A stretch of DNA of 22,310 bases from a bacterium (GTDB lineage: Bacteria; JAHJDO01): positions 1 to 22,310 of the forward strand of contig JAUSPT010000067.1 of the NCBI GenBank assembly GCA_030652805.1. Reading direction: 5' to 3'. The position numbers were made by a program, and so were the translations under genes. The notes under the pieces are model-generated. The model saw nothing but the letters and a program-made list of their open reading frames with translations. It made no database searches and had not been told where the DNA came from. Every line of letters starts with the position of its first letter. Positions within the stretch are counted from its first letter, which is position 1. Shown in pieces: positions 7,541 to 16,425 of this stretch.

Positions 7541-8275
7541 ATGAGTATCAGAGTAATAGTGGGAGTGGTTTTGACCGTGATGATGTTTGGTGTGGCGTCT
7601 GCCCAGGAAGAAATCGGTCCTGTAGGCATGTGGCAATTTGAGGAGGAATCAGGGCTTGCTGTCATGGATACCAGCGGCAACGGCCTGGACGGAAAACTTT
7701 ACAACCCTGAAAACGTAAAGCGTGTCGAGGGAAAAGTCGGCAAGGCTCTGGAGTTTTCAGGGACCGAGCGGTACAAGGGTGGGTGCGTGCTGGTGCCGGG
7801 TATGAAGAAACTCGATCTGTCGAAGGGCTTTACCTTTGAGACATGGATCCGGTTCAATGATAAGCATGTCCGTCAAGACACGTGCTACATCGCTAGTGAC
7901 GGCGCATGGAAGGGGCCGGGCTGGCGATTCATTATCTACTACAACACCCTGGCCATCCAGTCCGGAGACGGGAAGGACGGATGGGGCGCAAACAGCAAGG
8001 CAGCGGAACACGGAGGATTTGAGAACAATCGCTGGTATCACGTTGCAGCGACATACGACGGCTCAGTCTACAAAGTCTACCTTGATGGAGTGGAAGCCGG
8101 CTCAAGCAAGCCGAATCTCAAGCTCACAAAAGGAAGCGACACCCTTACGATTGGCAGCTACAGCGGCGGCATGACGTCTGTTTTCAAGGGGACGATTGAT
8201 GAGATAAGGTTGTACAACCAGGCAAAATCCGCCCTGGAGATAGCCAAAGACGCACGTATTGATGTTCTTTTGTAG
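7541..8275 (+). CDS. Secreted LamG (concanavalin A-like) domain protein
   Basis: A 244-residue protein with GGAGGTG at 7528-7534. Residues 1-21 form a signal peptide ending ASA-QEE. Nearly all of the rest is one LamG/Laminin_G_3 jelly roll: GMWQFEEESG, DTSGNGLDGKL, GKALEFSG, FTFETWIRF, NNRWYHVAATYDGSVYKVYL, TLTIGSY and GTIDEIRLYNQA at the end, in family order. Such domains usually bind carbohydrate or protein ligands in secreted proteins. There is no catalytic domain, so it probably acts as a stand-alone binding protein alongside the CBM9 proteins on either side. Base composition is GC-rich compared with the gene before it. The 127-base gap upstream holds nothing I can call. Confidence 0.85.
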   Translation: MSIRVIVGVVLTVMMFGVASAQEEIGPVGMWQFEEESGLAVMDTSGNGLDGKLYNPENVKRVEGKVGKALEFSGTERYKGGCVLVPGMKKLDLSKGFTFETWIRFNDKHVRQDTCYIASDGAWKGPGWRFIIYYNTLAIQSGDGKDGWGANSKAAEHGGFENNRWYHVAATYDGSVYKVYLDGVEAGSSKPNLKLTKGSDTLTIGSYSGGMTSVFKGTIDEIRLYNQAKSALEIAKDARIDVLL

Positions 8276-8317
8276 AATAAAGATAGACGTTAAATATAAT
8301 AAAAGGGAGATAATAAG

Positions 8318-11236
8318 ATGACTAAGATACCAGATCAAAGCCGTAACATGATGGCAAAGATTGCGGCATTGGGATTAATCTTGTTGCTCGTAGGAGCGCT
8401 CACCGCATCAGCCTTTTGTGACGAACTACGGGCAGTCCGGGCTGACTCGCCACCCAGAATCGACGGCAACCTAGATGATGCCTGCTGGAAGGCGGCAGCG
8501 CCCGCAGACGGCTTTACCATCAAGGACACGAACAAACCGTCGCCTTTAAAAACCAATGTTTGGTTCGTTTATGACGATGACACGCTTTACGTTGCCGCGA
8601 AGTGTTTTACACCCGATTTCTCTCTGGTAAAGGCAAAGAAGGTTGCGAGAGACGGCCGCATCATTAGCTATGACTCTGTTGAGATCATGATCGATGCCGA
8701 TCGAGACAAGGGCACGTACGTTCATCTGATGACCAATGCCAGCGGCTCTCAATTCGATCGATGGGTTACGCAGAACGGTTGGGTCGGGGACAAGGCTTGG
8801 GATGGTGAGTGGAAGACGGCGTCAAAGATCGGGACAGATTCATACACGGTTGAGTTTGCGATCCCATTCTACACCCTGGACATCGGACGAAACACCTCAA
8901 GTACCTGGAATATCAACGTTTGCAGGAACGTCCGCACGTCCGAGCGCAGTGCCTACACCTCGCTTGCTCCCGGCGGGGCGTACAACACGCCCACCAAGTT
9001 CCCTGCGCTGGGCGGCATTGACGTGGATTTTGGCAGGTACATGCTTGCCGTCAGTTCTGTGCGCACGACATCTCAGTTTGCGGACAAAAAGACGCACATT
9101 ACCGTAGTGGCGAACGTGACCAATGAAGCAAGCGCTACACGAACAGTGCGTGCAGAGAATTGGTTGATCGATTCGACGGGAAAGGTGCTCGTCAAGACAA
9201 TGGGCGCTATGGAGTTGGCAACCGGAAAAAAACAACCGCTGAGTTTCGGACCTTACATTCTTGACAAGAGCGGCACGTACAAGAACTGGCTGCTTGTGGT
9301 TGATGCCAAGACCCGGCGTACGCTAGCAATATCGAAGTCGCCTGTGGATATCGAATGTGTGCCGATCGCCCTTCGCATTGTTGACCCGTTTTACCGCAAC
9401 ACCATCTTTGTAACGCAAAAGCTGAAGACTGTTCAATTAGAAGTTGATGTCGGTTTGCAGAAAGCAGAAATGGGCAAGGCCCGGCTCGATCTCGAAGTCG
9501 TTCCAGCAGAGGGAGGCGAAGCTCTTGTCAAGAAGTCGCTGAAAGGACTGTCTCCGGTCAGCCGCTTTGAGTTCCAGAACTCTGCGCTGCCGGAAGTGGG
9601 GAAGTTTATCGTTCAGGTGGCGCTGACGGACGGCGCCGGCGAAAAGCTTGCGGATACACAACAGATGTTGCTCAAGCTCCCCTATAAGAAGGGGGAGGTG
9701 TGGTACGGTCGCGACCTGGTTTTTCGGCGCGACGGTAAGCCGATTTTTCCGAACGGCAGTTGGGGCACACTGACTCCGGCACGGAACTTTCTGCTGTACG
9801 GCATATTCAAGAACCGAACTGTTACACCTGTCATTCCCGGAAAGTACAAGGTTTGGTACACGACCAGTTCGGCTGACAATGCGGAACTTAAGAGCACAAA
9901 GCCATTCAGTGAGGCGTTTATCGCAGATTTCAGGGAGCGCATCCGGTTTTATCGTGACGATAGCGATATCCTGGCGTGGGTGCAGCCGGATGAGCCTGAG
10001 TGTAGCAGTTACCCGCCAAAGAAGCTGGAGCAGTTGTATGAAATCACCCGGGAAGAGGATCCGTATCATCCGGTCTGGATTTCGAACAACAGCATTGAGG
10101 GGGTAAAAACATACGCACGTTGCGCGGACGCCTCTGTGCCGCATCCGTATCCGCCGGCGCTGCCGGAGAAGCGTATCAACGATCTGTTTAAGTTGTTGAA
10201 GGTTCAGCGTGCCTTCCTGGAGTATACCGACTTCACCAAGCCCGTCGGTTTCATGCATCAGGGATTTAACTACGGAGAATATGTTCCCGGCAGTCGCATG
10301 CCCACATATTACGAGACGCGCAATCAGAACGTGCTTTCCCTGGCCGATGGCGGGACGTTCCTCATGGGATTCGAATCGAGCGTTCTTCAGAACTGGTATC
10401 CGGAAGTGGCCATTGGTTTGGACTATCTTACGCAGGAGTTGGCCTATCTTAGCAAAGCGGTTACCGCGCCAAAGGCTACAAACAAGGTCACGTGCGCGAA
10501 CAAGGATGTTGTCACACTTCTGAAAGACGCGGACGGCGACCTTTTCCTCTTCGTGTCCAACGCCTCCAATGATCCTCGCAAACTTGCCGTTACGGTCGAG
10601 GGTCTTGAGTCGCGCAAACTGAACGTTATCTCTGAGGGGCGCAGCGTGCAGTCGAAGGGAGATGTTATCAACGATTCTTTCGACACGTGGGAGACTCACA
10701 TCTACACGACGTCCGCGGAAGACCCTGGCCTGAAGACAGTGCAGGAAATCACCGCAATCATTGAGGTCGAGTACGTCAAGCGACAAAAACCGGGCAACCT
10801 GGCCTTCCAGAGATGGAGCAACCAAGCAGTGGATATTACCTCTTCTTCCAGGGATGGTATTTATCCGCCCGAGCCATGGCATGCCTGTGACGGCATCACG
10901 GATATCAGTAAGATTGCGATTAGATTCGCAAGCCAGCATTCGTGGACCGACGGTACGCCGAACAAATCGCCGGACTGGCTGGCGCTGAAGTTCAAGAAGC
11001 CGCACAGCATCAAGCGAGTTGTCGTGTACACGGGCAAGGAGAGCATCAAGGACTACAAGATACAGGCGAGAAAGGGAGATAACTGGATTGATGTCGCCAG
11101 TGGCAGCAATAACCAAGACAATAAAATCGAACACTTCTTTGACCCGGTTGTTACAGACCAGGTTCGCCTCTATATTACCGCGACCAATGGTTCCCATGCT
11201 ATTGTCACCGAAATGGAAGTCTATGAGAAAAAGTAA
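8318..11236 (+). CDS. Secreted CBM9 - glycosidase-like barrel - F5/8C (discoidin) protein
   Basis: A 972-residue protein with GGGAG about 10 bases before the ATG. A signal peptide spans about 1-36 (hydrophobic core ending TASAFC; a lipoprotein-like Cys is possible). Residues about 37-230 form a CBM9-like domain (PPRIDGNLDDACWKAA, YDSVEIMID, WNINVCRN). Beta-rich linkers run to about 455. From about 460 to 720 is a TIM-barrel-like segment opening with RRDGKPIFPNGSW and containing WVQPDEPE (D558, E559, E561) and GFESS. Such DEPE blocks occur in glycoside-hydrolase-like barrels, but I cannot name a family. Residues about 826-972 match an F5/8 type C domain (GNLAF, ITDI, SPDWLALKF, KRVVVYTG, VRLYI, VTEMEVYEK). 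Likely a cell-surface or extracellular glycan-active enzyme. The N-terminal domain is paralogous to that of the protein at 2606. Confidence 0.77.
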   Translation: MTKIPDQSRNMMAKIAALGLILLLVGALTASAFCDELRAVRADSPPRIDGNLDDACWKAAAPADGFTIKDTNKPSPLKTNVWFVYDDDTLYVAAKCFTPDFSLVKAKKVARDGRIISYDSVEIMIDADRDKGTYVHLMTNASGSQFDRWVTQNGWVGDKAWDGEWKTASKIGTDSYTVEFAIPFYTLDIGRNTSSTWNINVCRNVRTSERSAYTSLAPGGAYNTPTKFPALGGIDVDFGRYMLAVSSVRTTSQFADKKTHITVVANVTNEASATRTVRAENWLIDSTGKVLVKTMGAMELATGKKQPLSFGPYILDKSGTYKNWLLVVDAKTRRTLAISKSPVDIECVPIALRIVDPFYRNTIFVTQKLKTVQLEVDVGLQKAEMGKARLDLEVVPAEGGEALVKKSLKGLSPVSRFEFQNSALPEVGKFIVQVALTDGAGEKLADTQQMLLKLPYKKGEVWYGRDLVFRRDGKPIFPNGSWGTLTPARNFLLYGIFKNRTVTPVIPGKYKVWYTTSSADNAELKSTKPFSEAFIADFRERIRFYRDDSDILAWVQPDEPECSSYPPKKLEQLYEITREEDPYHPVWISNNSIEGVKTYARCADASVPHPYPPALPEKRINDLFKLLKVQRAFLEYTDFTKPVGFMHQGFNYGEYVPGSRMPTYYETRNQNVLSLADGGTFLMGFESSVLQNWYPEVAIGLDYLTQELAYLSKAVTAPKATNKVTCANKDVVTLLKDADGDLFLFVSNASNDPRKLAVTVEGLESRKLNVISEGRSVQSKGDVINDSFDTWETHIYTTSAEDPGLKTVQEITAIIEVEYVKRQKPGNLAFQRWSNQAVDITSSSRDGIYPPEPWHACDGITDISKIAIRFASQHSWTDGTPNKSPDWLALKFKKPHSIKRVVVYTGKESIKDYKIQARKGDNWIDVASGSNNQDNKIEHFFDPVVTDQVRLYITATNGSHAIVTEMEVYEKK

Positions 11237-11265
11237 ACAAGAACAGATAAACTAAGGAGGTTGTT

Positions 11266-12177
11266 ATGGAAGAAAACAAAAAAGACATATTTTTTCTGTT
11301 TAATATGGATTGCGAAAGGATAAAAACAGAGTCATGGATGAATGATGGTTGTACCTCTTGGGAGATAAGTGAGAAAGCTATAAGAGGAATGGCAGAAGTG
11401 CTTGAAAGTAAAGGGGTTATTGGTGAATTCATGCCGACTTCTGATGTTGCCAAAAAACAAAAAAATGTATTTTTAGAGATGAAAAAAAGAGGTCATGGGC
11501 TTGCTCTTCAATTTCATGCTGATAGTTTCAGAGATTTGAAATATACCAAACACCTGGGATTTTATAACTATGAAGAACAAAAAGAGATTATATCTTTGGC
11601 AAAACAAGATTGGGAGGACGCCTTAGGAATACCTGTAACTACATTTCGTACAGGATACAATACTGCTAATGATCATACTATGCCGGTAGTAGCAGAAATA
11701 GGATTTAATCAAATATCCAGCGGTTCTCCTGGTGAGTATTATAAAGATGTTGCCAGGAATTGGGTTGGTCTTTATCCTTATCCACATCATTGTAGTTCAA
11801 AAAGTCGACTTATATGTGGAGATTTAGAGCTTTATAATTTACTGACACCTAGTGTTCACCCTACAAAATATATGCACAAAGGTAGAAGTTTTATGAAGCA
11901 AAGATTGGTTGTAGATAGAATGTTTTCAGAAGAAATTTATAAAGATATAATTATTTCTTGTATTGAAGAACAGTTGCTAATGGGACAACCAATAAAGGTA
12001 ATTCAAGCTGCTACACATAATACTTTTGATTATCTTGATAAGAATTTGCCCCAACGTAAAGTAATGGAGTTTATAATTGACTATACAAAACAAGTATGCA
12101 AAGAAAAAGGATTAAATTTTGTACCTTCAACTTATGATAGGGTTCATCAAGAAGCGGATAAAATAGATGCTTTTTAA
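11266..12177 (+). CDS. CE4/NodB-like polysaccharide deacetylase homologue (copy 2), cytosolic
   Basis: A 303-residue protein with AAGGAGG at 11254-11260 and no signal peptide. It is a clear paralogue of the protein at 5704: the same opening (MEENKKD, MDCERIKTESWMNDG), the same motif 2 variant FHADSF (H84, D86, then Phe), motif 3 TFRTGY, a late THNTFDYLD, and the same closing HQEADKI-x-AF. It too follows a secreted CBM9 protein, so a two-gene cassette appears twice. The AT-rich composition contrasts sharply with the GC-rich gene ending 29 bases upstream. The Phe in place of the second motif 2 His in both copies shows that the altered metal site is a subfamily trait, not a chance mutation. Substrate unknown. 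Confidence 0.75.
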   Translation: MEENKKDIFFLFNMDCERIKTESWMNDGCTSWEISEKAIRGMAEVLESKGVIGEFMPTSDVAKKQKNVFLEMKKRGHGLALQFHADSFRDLKYTKHLGFYNYEEQKEIISLAKQDWEDALGIPVTTFRTGYNTANDHTMPVVAEIGFNQISSGSPGEYYKDVARNWVGLYPYPHHCSSKSRLICGDLELYNLLTPSVHPTKYMHKGRSFMKQRLVVDRMFSEEIYKDIIISCIEEQLLMGQPIKVIQAATHNTFDYLDKNLPQRKVMEFIIDYTKQVCKEKGLNFVPSTYDRVHQEADKIDAF

Positions 12178-12209
12178 AAATTTAATAATACATTAGGAGG
12201 GTCTCTAAA

Positions 12210-13049
12210 ATGTCTACAATAATGGTTATTAGTACGTATGTTGATGAAATTCCTTTACACGCTGGCGGATTGATAGCAAATCATAGTGAATCAGGTGATA
12301 AGGTAATAGTTGTTGTAATGTGTTATCCTGCACGTCCATCAAAACTAGTATATCCTGAAGCTGGAACTAAAGAATCACTTTATGGTCGTTTTAAAACAAA
12401 AGAAAATTGGATTGAATCTGTAGCAAGTAGGGAAATAAAAGATATTAAAAAAATATTGGGCATTGAAGAAGTAGTCACACTTGATTATGAATCGTGTAGT
12501 GATGATTTATTTGAGAAAGAGATTATCGACAAAATTACTACATTGTTTAATGAATATGAACCAGATGTTGTTGTAACGCATTGGCCTATTGGTGATTATA
12601 TGGATTTTGTTGCTGCTGGAAGTAGTGTTATGAGAGTATTAATTACTAGAAAATTGGAAAAGATACCACAGGTATATTTTTCAGAAACTCTTACAGGTAA
12701 ACATACAGTTTGTTTTTCTCCAAACGTATATGTGGATATTAGCAAAAGTATAGAAAAAAAGCAGGAAGCATGCAAACATATATGGGAAGGTAAAAACGAG
12801 GAGTATTTCTTTTATCCATATGCGTTACCAATAGCAGAATTTCGTGGCAGAGAGTGTTGTGTGCAGTATGCTGAAGCTTATGTCCAGCTTTATGGAAATT
12901 TTGGACACGTGCAGTATCCAAGATACAAATTAGATAAATCATCCAGGAATGCAAAAGTAATGAATATGAATAGAACAGTTAATTTGCTGAAAAGAGGGAA
13001 GTTTGGAGAAGGAACTGGTCCGACTTATCCTGCAAAAAAGCAAAAGTAA
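12210..13049 (+). CDS. LmbE/PIG-L-like deacetylase homologue with altered metal site
   Basis: A 279-residue protein, ribosome-binding site AGGAGGG at 12194-12200, cytosolic. The fold signature of the LmbE/PIG-L family is present: the opening VISTYVDEIPLHAGG stands where AHPDDE..GCGG is usual, then VVVMCYP, ASREIKDIKKILGI (usual R..E...A...LG), and VVVTHWP...DFVAAG where THWP..HPDH.AAG is usual. Family zinc ligands are the His and second Asp of HPDD and the last His of HPDH. Here T9 replaces the first His, D12 and E13 remain, and Y130 and F133 replace the two His of HPDH. Two of three expected ligands are missing. Family members deacetylate N-acetyl-glucosaminyl compounds; this one may be inactive, may use another metal site, or may bind a sugar. 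Confidence 0.72.
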   Translation: MSTIMVISTYVDEIPLHAGGLIANHSESGDKVIVVVMCYPARPSKLVYPEAGTKESLYGRFKTKENWIESVASREIKDIKKILGIEEVVTLDYESCSDDLFEKEIIDKITTLFNEYEPDVVVTHWPIGDYMDFVAAGSSVMRVLITRKLEKIPQVYFSETLTGKHTVCFSPNVYVDISKSIEKKQEACKHIWEGKNEEYFFYPYALPIAEFRGRECCVQYAEAYVQLYGNFGHVQYPRYKLDKSSRNAKVMNMNRTVNLLKRGKFGEGTGPTYPAKKQK

Positions 13050-13088
13050 TAAGGATAAAATAAAAGCATACATAAAGAGGGGAAAGCT

Positions 13089-14081
13089 ATGAAAGTAAAA
13101 TGGGGAATTATTGGATGTGGAGTAATAGTTAACAAAAGAAGTGGGGAGGCAATCAAGTCAGCAGAAAATAGTGAAATTGTGGCATTGATGGATAAAGATA
13201 TCAATCGAGTAAACGACACTGCAAGCAAACTTAATGTAAGTAAATGTTATGATAATTTAGACAAATTTTTAGATGATAAAGAAATCGATGCTGTTTATAT
13301 AGCTACTCCAGGTAATACGCATTGTGAATTAACAATAGCTGCGGCAAAGAAAGGCAAGCATGTATTATGTGAAAAACCGATGGCTTTAAATTATGCCCAA
13401 TGCAGAAAAATGATAGATGTTTGTAAAGAAAATAATGTTAAATTAGGAGTTGCTTATTATCGTCGTTGTTTTCCTAAATCAAAAAAAATAAAACAACTAA
13501 TAACTGAAAACAAAATTGGCAAAATAGTTTTTGCACATATAGTTTACAGCTCTACAATGAAGGCGTATTTAGAAAATATTGACAAATGGATTGCTAAGGC
13601 TGAATTCGGCGGTGGTTTACTGCTGAATGAGGGATGTCATCTTCTGGACTTGCTGAGTTATTTCATGGGAGAACCGACAAAAGTTTGCGGATTTTCTGAC
13701 CGTTTAACATTTGATACCGGTGCTGCTGATTCCGTACAAATACTTCTTCAGTATAATAAAACAGCTCATGCATCAATATGTTTTAATACCAATATTGCTT
13801 ACCCAAAGACCTATACAGAAACAATATTTGGTACTGAAGGGACAATTTCAGGACCTGTTCTTTCACCAAGGTCTGAAATTACTGTTGAAACAAAAAATGG
13901 TATAGAAGCAGTTAAATTTGAATCATTATCCAATCACCATTTACCAATAGTACAAGATTTTGTAGATAGTATCATTGATAATCGAACTCCATTTGTCTCG
14001 GGAGAAGAAGGAGCCAAGACATCAAAAATAATGGATGCAGTATTAGAGTCTTCCAAAACAGGAAAAGTAATTCATATTTAA
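13089..14081 (+). CDS. Gfo/Idh/MocA-family NAD(P)-dependent oxidoreductase
   Basis: A 330-residue protein, the usual length, preceded by GAGGGG. The N-terminal Rossmann domain begins WGIIGCGVIV (G9, G11). Then come ALMDKD, DAVYIATPGNTH and the family hallmark CEKPMA (E95, K96, P97). The C-terminal substrate domain has FGGGLLLNEGCHLLDLL with H184 and D187 in the catalytic positions, and GTEGTI. The family oxidises or reduces sugars, cyclitols and their derivatives at a ring hydroxyl. Next to two DegT aminotransferases it could supply the keto group that is then aminated, as in inositol dehydrogenase-aminotransferase pairs; this pairing is inference. It lies 39 bases after the LmbE-like gene and 11 bases before the regulator. 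Confidence 0.9.
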   Translation: MKVKWGIIGCGVIVNKRSGEAIKSAENSEIVALMDKDINRVNDTASKLNVSKCYDNLDKFLDDKEIDAVYIATPGNTHCELTIAAAKKGKHVLCEKPMALNYAQCRKMIDVCKENNVKLGVAYYRRCFPKSKKIKQLITENKIGKIVFAHIVYSSTMKAYLENIDKWIAKAEFGGGLLLNEGCHLLDLLSYFMGEPTKVCGFSDRLTFDTGAADSVQILLQYNKTAHASICFNTNIAYPKTYTETIFGTEGTISGPVLSPRSEITVETKNGIEAVKFESLSNHHLPIVQDFVDSIIDNRTPFVSGEEGAKTSKIMDAVLESSKTGKVIHI

Positions 14082-14092
14082 TAAATAAGATT

Positions 14093-15175
14093 ATGAGAAA
14101 ACCAAAAAAAGTAACTATATCTGAAATTGCGAAAAAAGCTGGTACATCAGTTACTGCTGTTTCTTTTGTATTAAACAATAAAGCTGATAAAAAAATAAAA
14201 CCAGAGATACAAAAACGCATATTACGTATTATAGATAAGCATGGATATAAACCAAATATTGCTGCTCAGGGATTGGCTCGCAGAAAGACATTAACTGTAA
14301 ATTTATGTATTCTTGGTTCATTAACAAAGTATGATTATCTTACTTATCATCAACATTACGACGCTCTGCGAGGTTTTTCAGAAGAACTTAATAATTTAGG
14401 ATATGTAGTGAAAATAGTCCAAATACCTGAAAATTTGAATAGTGGTGAAATAGAAGAACAGATTCTAAAGCGAGAAAAATCAGATGGCGCTGCTTTTTTG
14501 ATGAATTGGCCATCTCAATTAATAAGCAGTCTGGTAGATCAATTTAAAAAGCATAGATATCCGTATGTTTGTATGAATATTCATTTCAGGGAAGCAAAAA
14601 TAAACTGTGTTTATGCAAATGATGAACAAGGTATGTATAAAGCAACTTCTCATTTAATTAAATTAGGGCATAAACTGGTTGGGATTATTGGGTATGCAAG
14701 TGGAGGTTCTATGTTTGAAGGATATAAGAAGGGACTAAAAGATAATGGGATAGATTTTACACAAGAATTAGTGGGCGTTGATACTTCCAGAAAAAAAATG
14801 GACCCATTCAAAATAGGTTATTTTCAAGTTAAAAAATTATTGAACGCATCAATCCCGCCTACAGGAATAGTTTGTCAAGATGATATAACTGCTTTTGGTG
14901 TGTTATATGCTTTAGCTGAACATGGAATTAAGGTTCCAGAACAAATAGCAGTAGTTGGATTTGGTGATGATGAATATTCAAAAATCACTATTCCCAAACT
15001 TACTACTGTAAGAAAATCCGGAGTAGATATTGGTAGGGAATCAGCTAAAATGTTGGTTGGAAAAATTTCTGATAGTGATTTTAATAAAACACCAACACAA
15101 AAAGTATTAGAAGAAGAGTTAATAATTCGAGAATCCTGCGGAGCGTCAAGATTAAAAAAAGGAATAACATCATGA
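14093..15175 (+). CDS. LacI-family transcriptional regulator
   Basis: A 360-residue protein. The N-terminal helix-turn-helix reads VTISEIAKKAGTS-VTAVSFVLNN, followed by the hinge helix region YKPNIAAQGLARRKT. A periplasmic-binding-protein-like sugar-binding domain follows, with GFSEELNNLGY, CVYANDEQGMYKATSHLIKL, VGIIGY, PPTGIVCQDDITAFGVLYAL and VAVVGFGDDE, all in family order. It most likely represses this locus and is released by a sugar or sugar derivative. It sits inside the operon, so it would control its own level. The start at 14093 has only a weak ribosome-binding site and is probably coupled to the preceding gene 11 bases away. Its stop overlaps the next start by four bases (ATGA). 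Confidence 0.92.
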   Translation: MRKPKKVTISEIAKKAGTSVTAVSFVLNNKADKKIKPEIQKRILRIIDKHGYKPNIAAQGLARRKTLTVNLCILGSLTKYDYLTYHQHYDALRGFSEELNNLGYVVKIVQIPENLNSGEIEEQILKREKSDGAAFLMNWPSQLISSLVDQFKKHRYPYVCMNIHFREAKINCVYANDEQGMYKATSHLIKLGHKLVGIIGYASGGSMFEGYKKGLKDNGIDFTQELVGVDTSRKKMDPFKIGYFQVKKLLNASIPPTGIVCQDDITAFGVLYALAEHGIKVPEQIAVVGFGDDEYSKITIPKLTTVRKSGVDIGRESAKMLVGKISDSDFNKTPTQKVLEEELIIRESCGASRLKKGITS

Positions 15176-16407
15176 GAAAGAAAATTCTTGCAATTAATGG
15201 CGGAAAACCAGTTAGGAAAAAACCCTTCCCATCATGGCCAATTCATGATCATCGTGAGAAAAAGGCTGTACTTGAAGTACTGGAAACCGGGAAATGGTTT
15301 TTTAGAGGAAAAGTAGAAGAATTTGAACAGAAGTTTGCTCAATATCAAGACGCCAAATTTGGTATTACTACTGTTAATGGAACAGTAGCATTAGAAGTAG
15401 CATTAGCTTGTTCTGGGATTGGAGTTGGGGATGAAGTTATTCTGCCCCCATATACTTTTATAGCTACTGCAACTGCTGTGATAAGAGTCGGAGCTATTCC
15501 AGTATTTGTAGATATTACTCCTGATACGTTGACAATAAATCCAGAAAAAATCGAGAAAGCTATTACTAAAAAAACAAAGGCTATTATACCGGTGCATGTT
15601 GCCGGTCATCCAGCAGACCTTGACCGTATTAAAAAAATTGCTAAAAAACACAATTTGATCATTATTGAAGATGCGTGTCATGCGTGGGGAACAGAATGGA
15701 GAGGTAAAAAAGTTGGTGCAACTGGTAATTTGGGTTGTTTTAGTTTTCAATATGGGAAAAACATGACTGCTGGTGAAGGAGGGATTATTCTTACAAATAA
15801 TTCTCGGTTAGCTGAGTTATGCTGGAGCTATAGGCATTGTGGAAGAAAGAAAGGAAAACCTTGGTACGAACACTATATTTTTGGTGGTAATTATCGGTTA
15901 ACTGAATTCCAAGCAGCAATACTGTTGGCACAGTTAACAAGATTGGACAAACAGACAACTTTAAGGCAGAAAAATGCCAGTTATTTAGATAAAAAGTTTT
16001 CACAAATTGATGGTATTGAGCCTTTGCCATTACATAAAGATGCACGAGTAACAAGAAGGTCTTATCATATGTATATGTTTAGATACAATGCAAAAGATTT
16101 CTGCGGAGTATCAAAGAAACGTTTTATTAGAGCTCTTATTGCTGAAGGAATACCTTGCAGTCCGGGATATTCTATTATGTATAAGAACCCTTGTTTTTTG
16201 AATAAAAAGTCACCGATAAAGAGTTATCTATTTTCAAACTTTTGCGAAAATATAGATTACGCAAAAGTTAGATGTCCTGAAACAGAGAAAGCAGCAAAAG
16301 AAGTAATCTGGTTTTCTCAAAATATGCTTTTAGGAACTAAAAAGGATATGGATGATATCTGTAAAACAATAATCAAAATTAAAGAAAATATAGGAGAATT
16401 AGGTTAA
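15172..16407 (+). CDS. DegT/DnrJ/EryC1/StrS-family PLP aminotransferase (copy 1)
   Basis: A 411-residue protein, slightly longer than usual. It opens INGGKPVRKKPFPSWP, typical of AHBA-synthase-like or cyclitol-type members. Fold type I features: NGTVALEVAL, GDEVILPPYTF, KTKAIIPVHVAGHPADLD, EDACHAWG (PLP-binding Asp) and FSFQYGKNMTAGEGG, with the Schiff-base lysine K196. NYRLTEFQAAI is also intact. The enzyme should transfer an amino group (usually from glutamate or glutamine) to a keto-sugar or keto-cyclitol, or could act as a related dehydratase, although the lysine is present. The start overlaps the LacI stop (ATGA), so the two are translationally coupled. The C-terminus has an insert rich in Cys and aromatic residues (about 325-365). 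Substrate unknown. Confidence 0.9.
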   Translation: MRKKILAINGGKPVRKKPFPSWPIHDHREKKAVLEVLETGKWFFRGKVEEFEQKFAQYQDAKFGITTVNGTVALEVALACSGIGVGDEVILPPYTFIATATAVIRVGAIPVFVDITPDTLTINPEKIEKAITKKTKAIIPVHVAGHPADLDRIKKIAKKHNLIIIEDACHAWGTEWRGKKVGATGNLGCFSFQYGKNMTAGEGGIILTNNSRLAELCWSYRHCGRKKGKPWYEHYIFGGNYRLTEFQAAILLAQLTRLDKQTTLRQKNASYLDKKFSQIDGIEPLPLHKDARVTRRSYHMYMFRYNAKDFCGVSKKRFIRALIAEGIPCSPGYSIMYKNPCFLNKKSPIKSYLFSNFCENIDYAKVRCPETEKAAKEVIWFSQNMLLGTKKDMDDICKTIIKIKENIGELG

Positions 16408-16425
16408 CTAGAAAAGGGGGATGAT

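Noticed and set aside
9437-11197. Minus-strand open frame of 586 codons
   Set aside because: It lies opposite the GC-rich CBM9-F5/8C gene. It has no recognisable domain; such frames arise from the codon bias of GC-rich genes.
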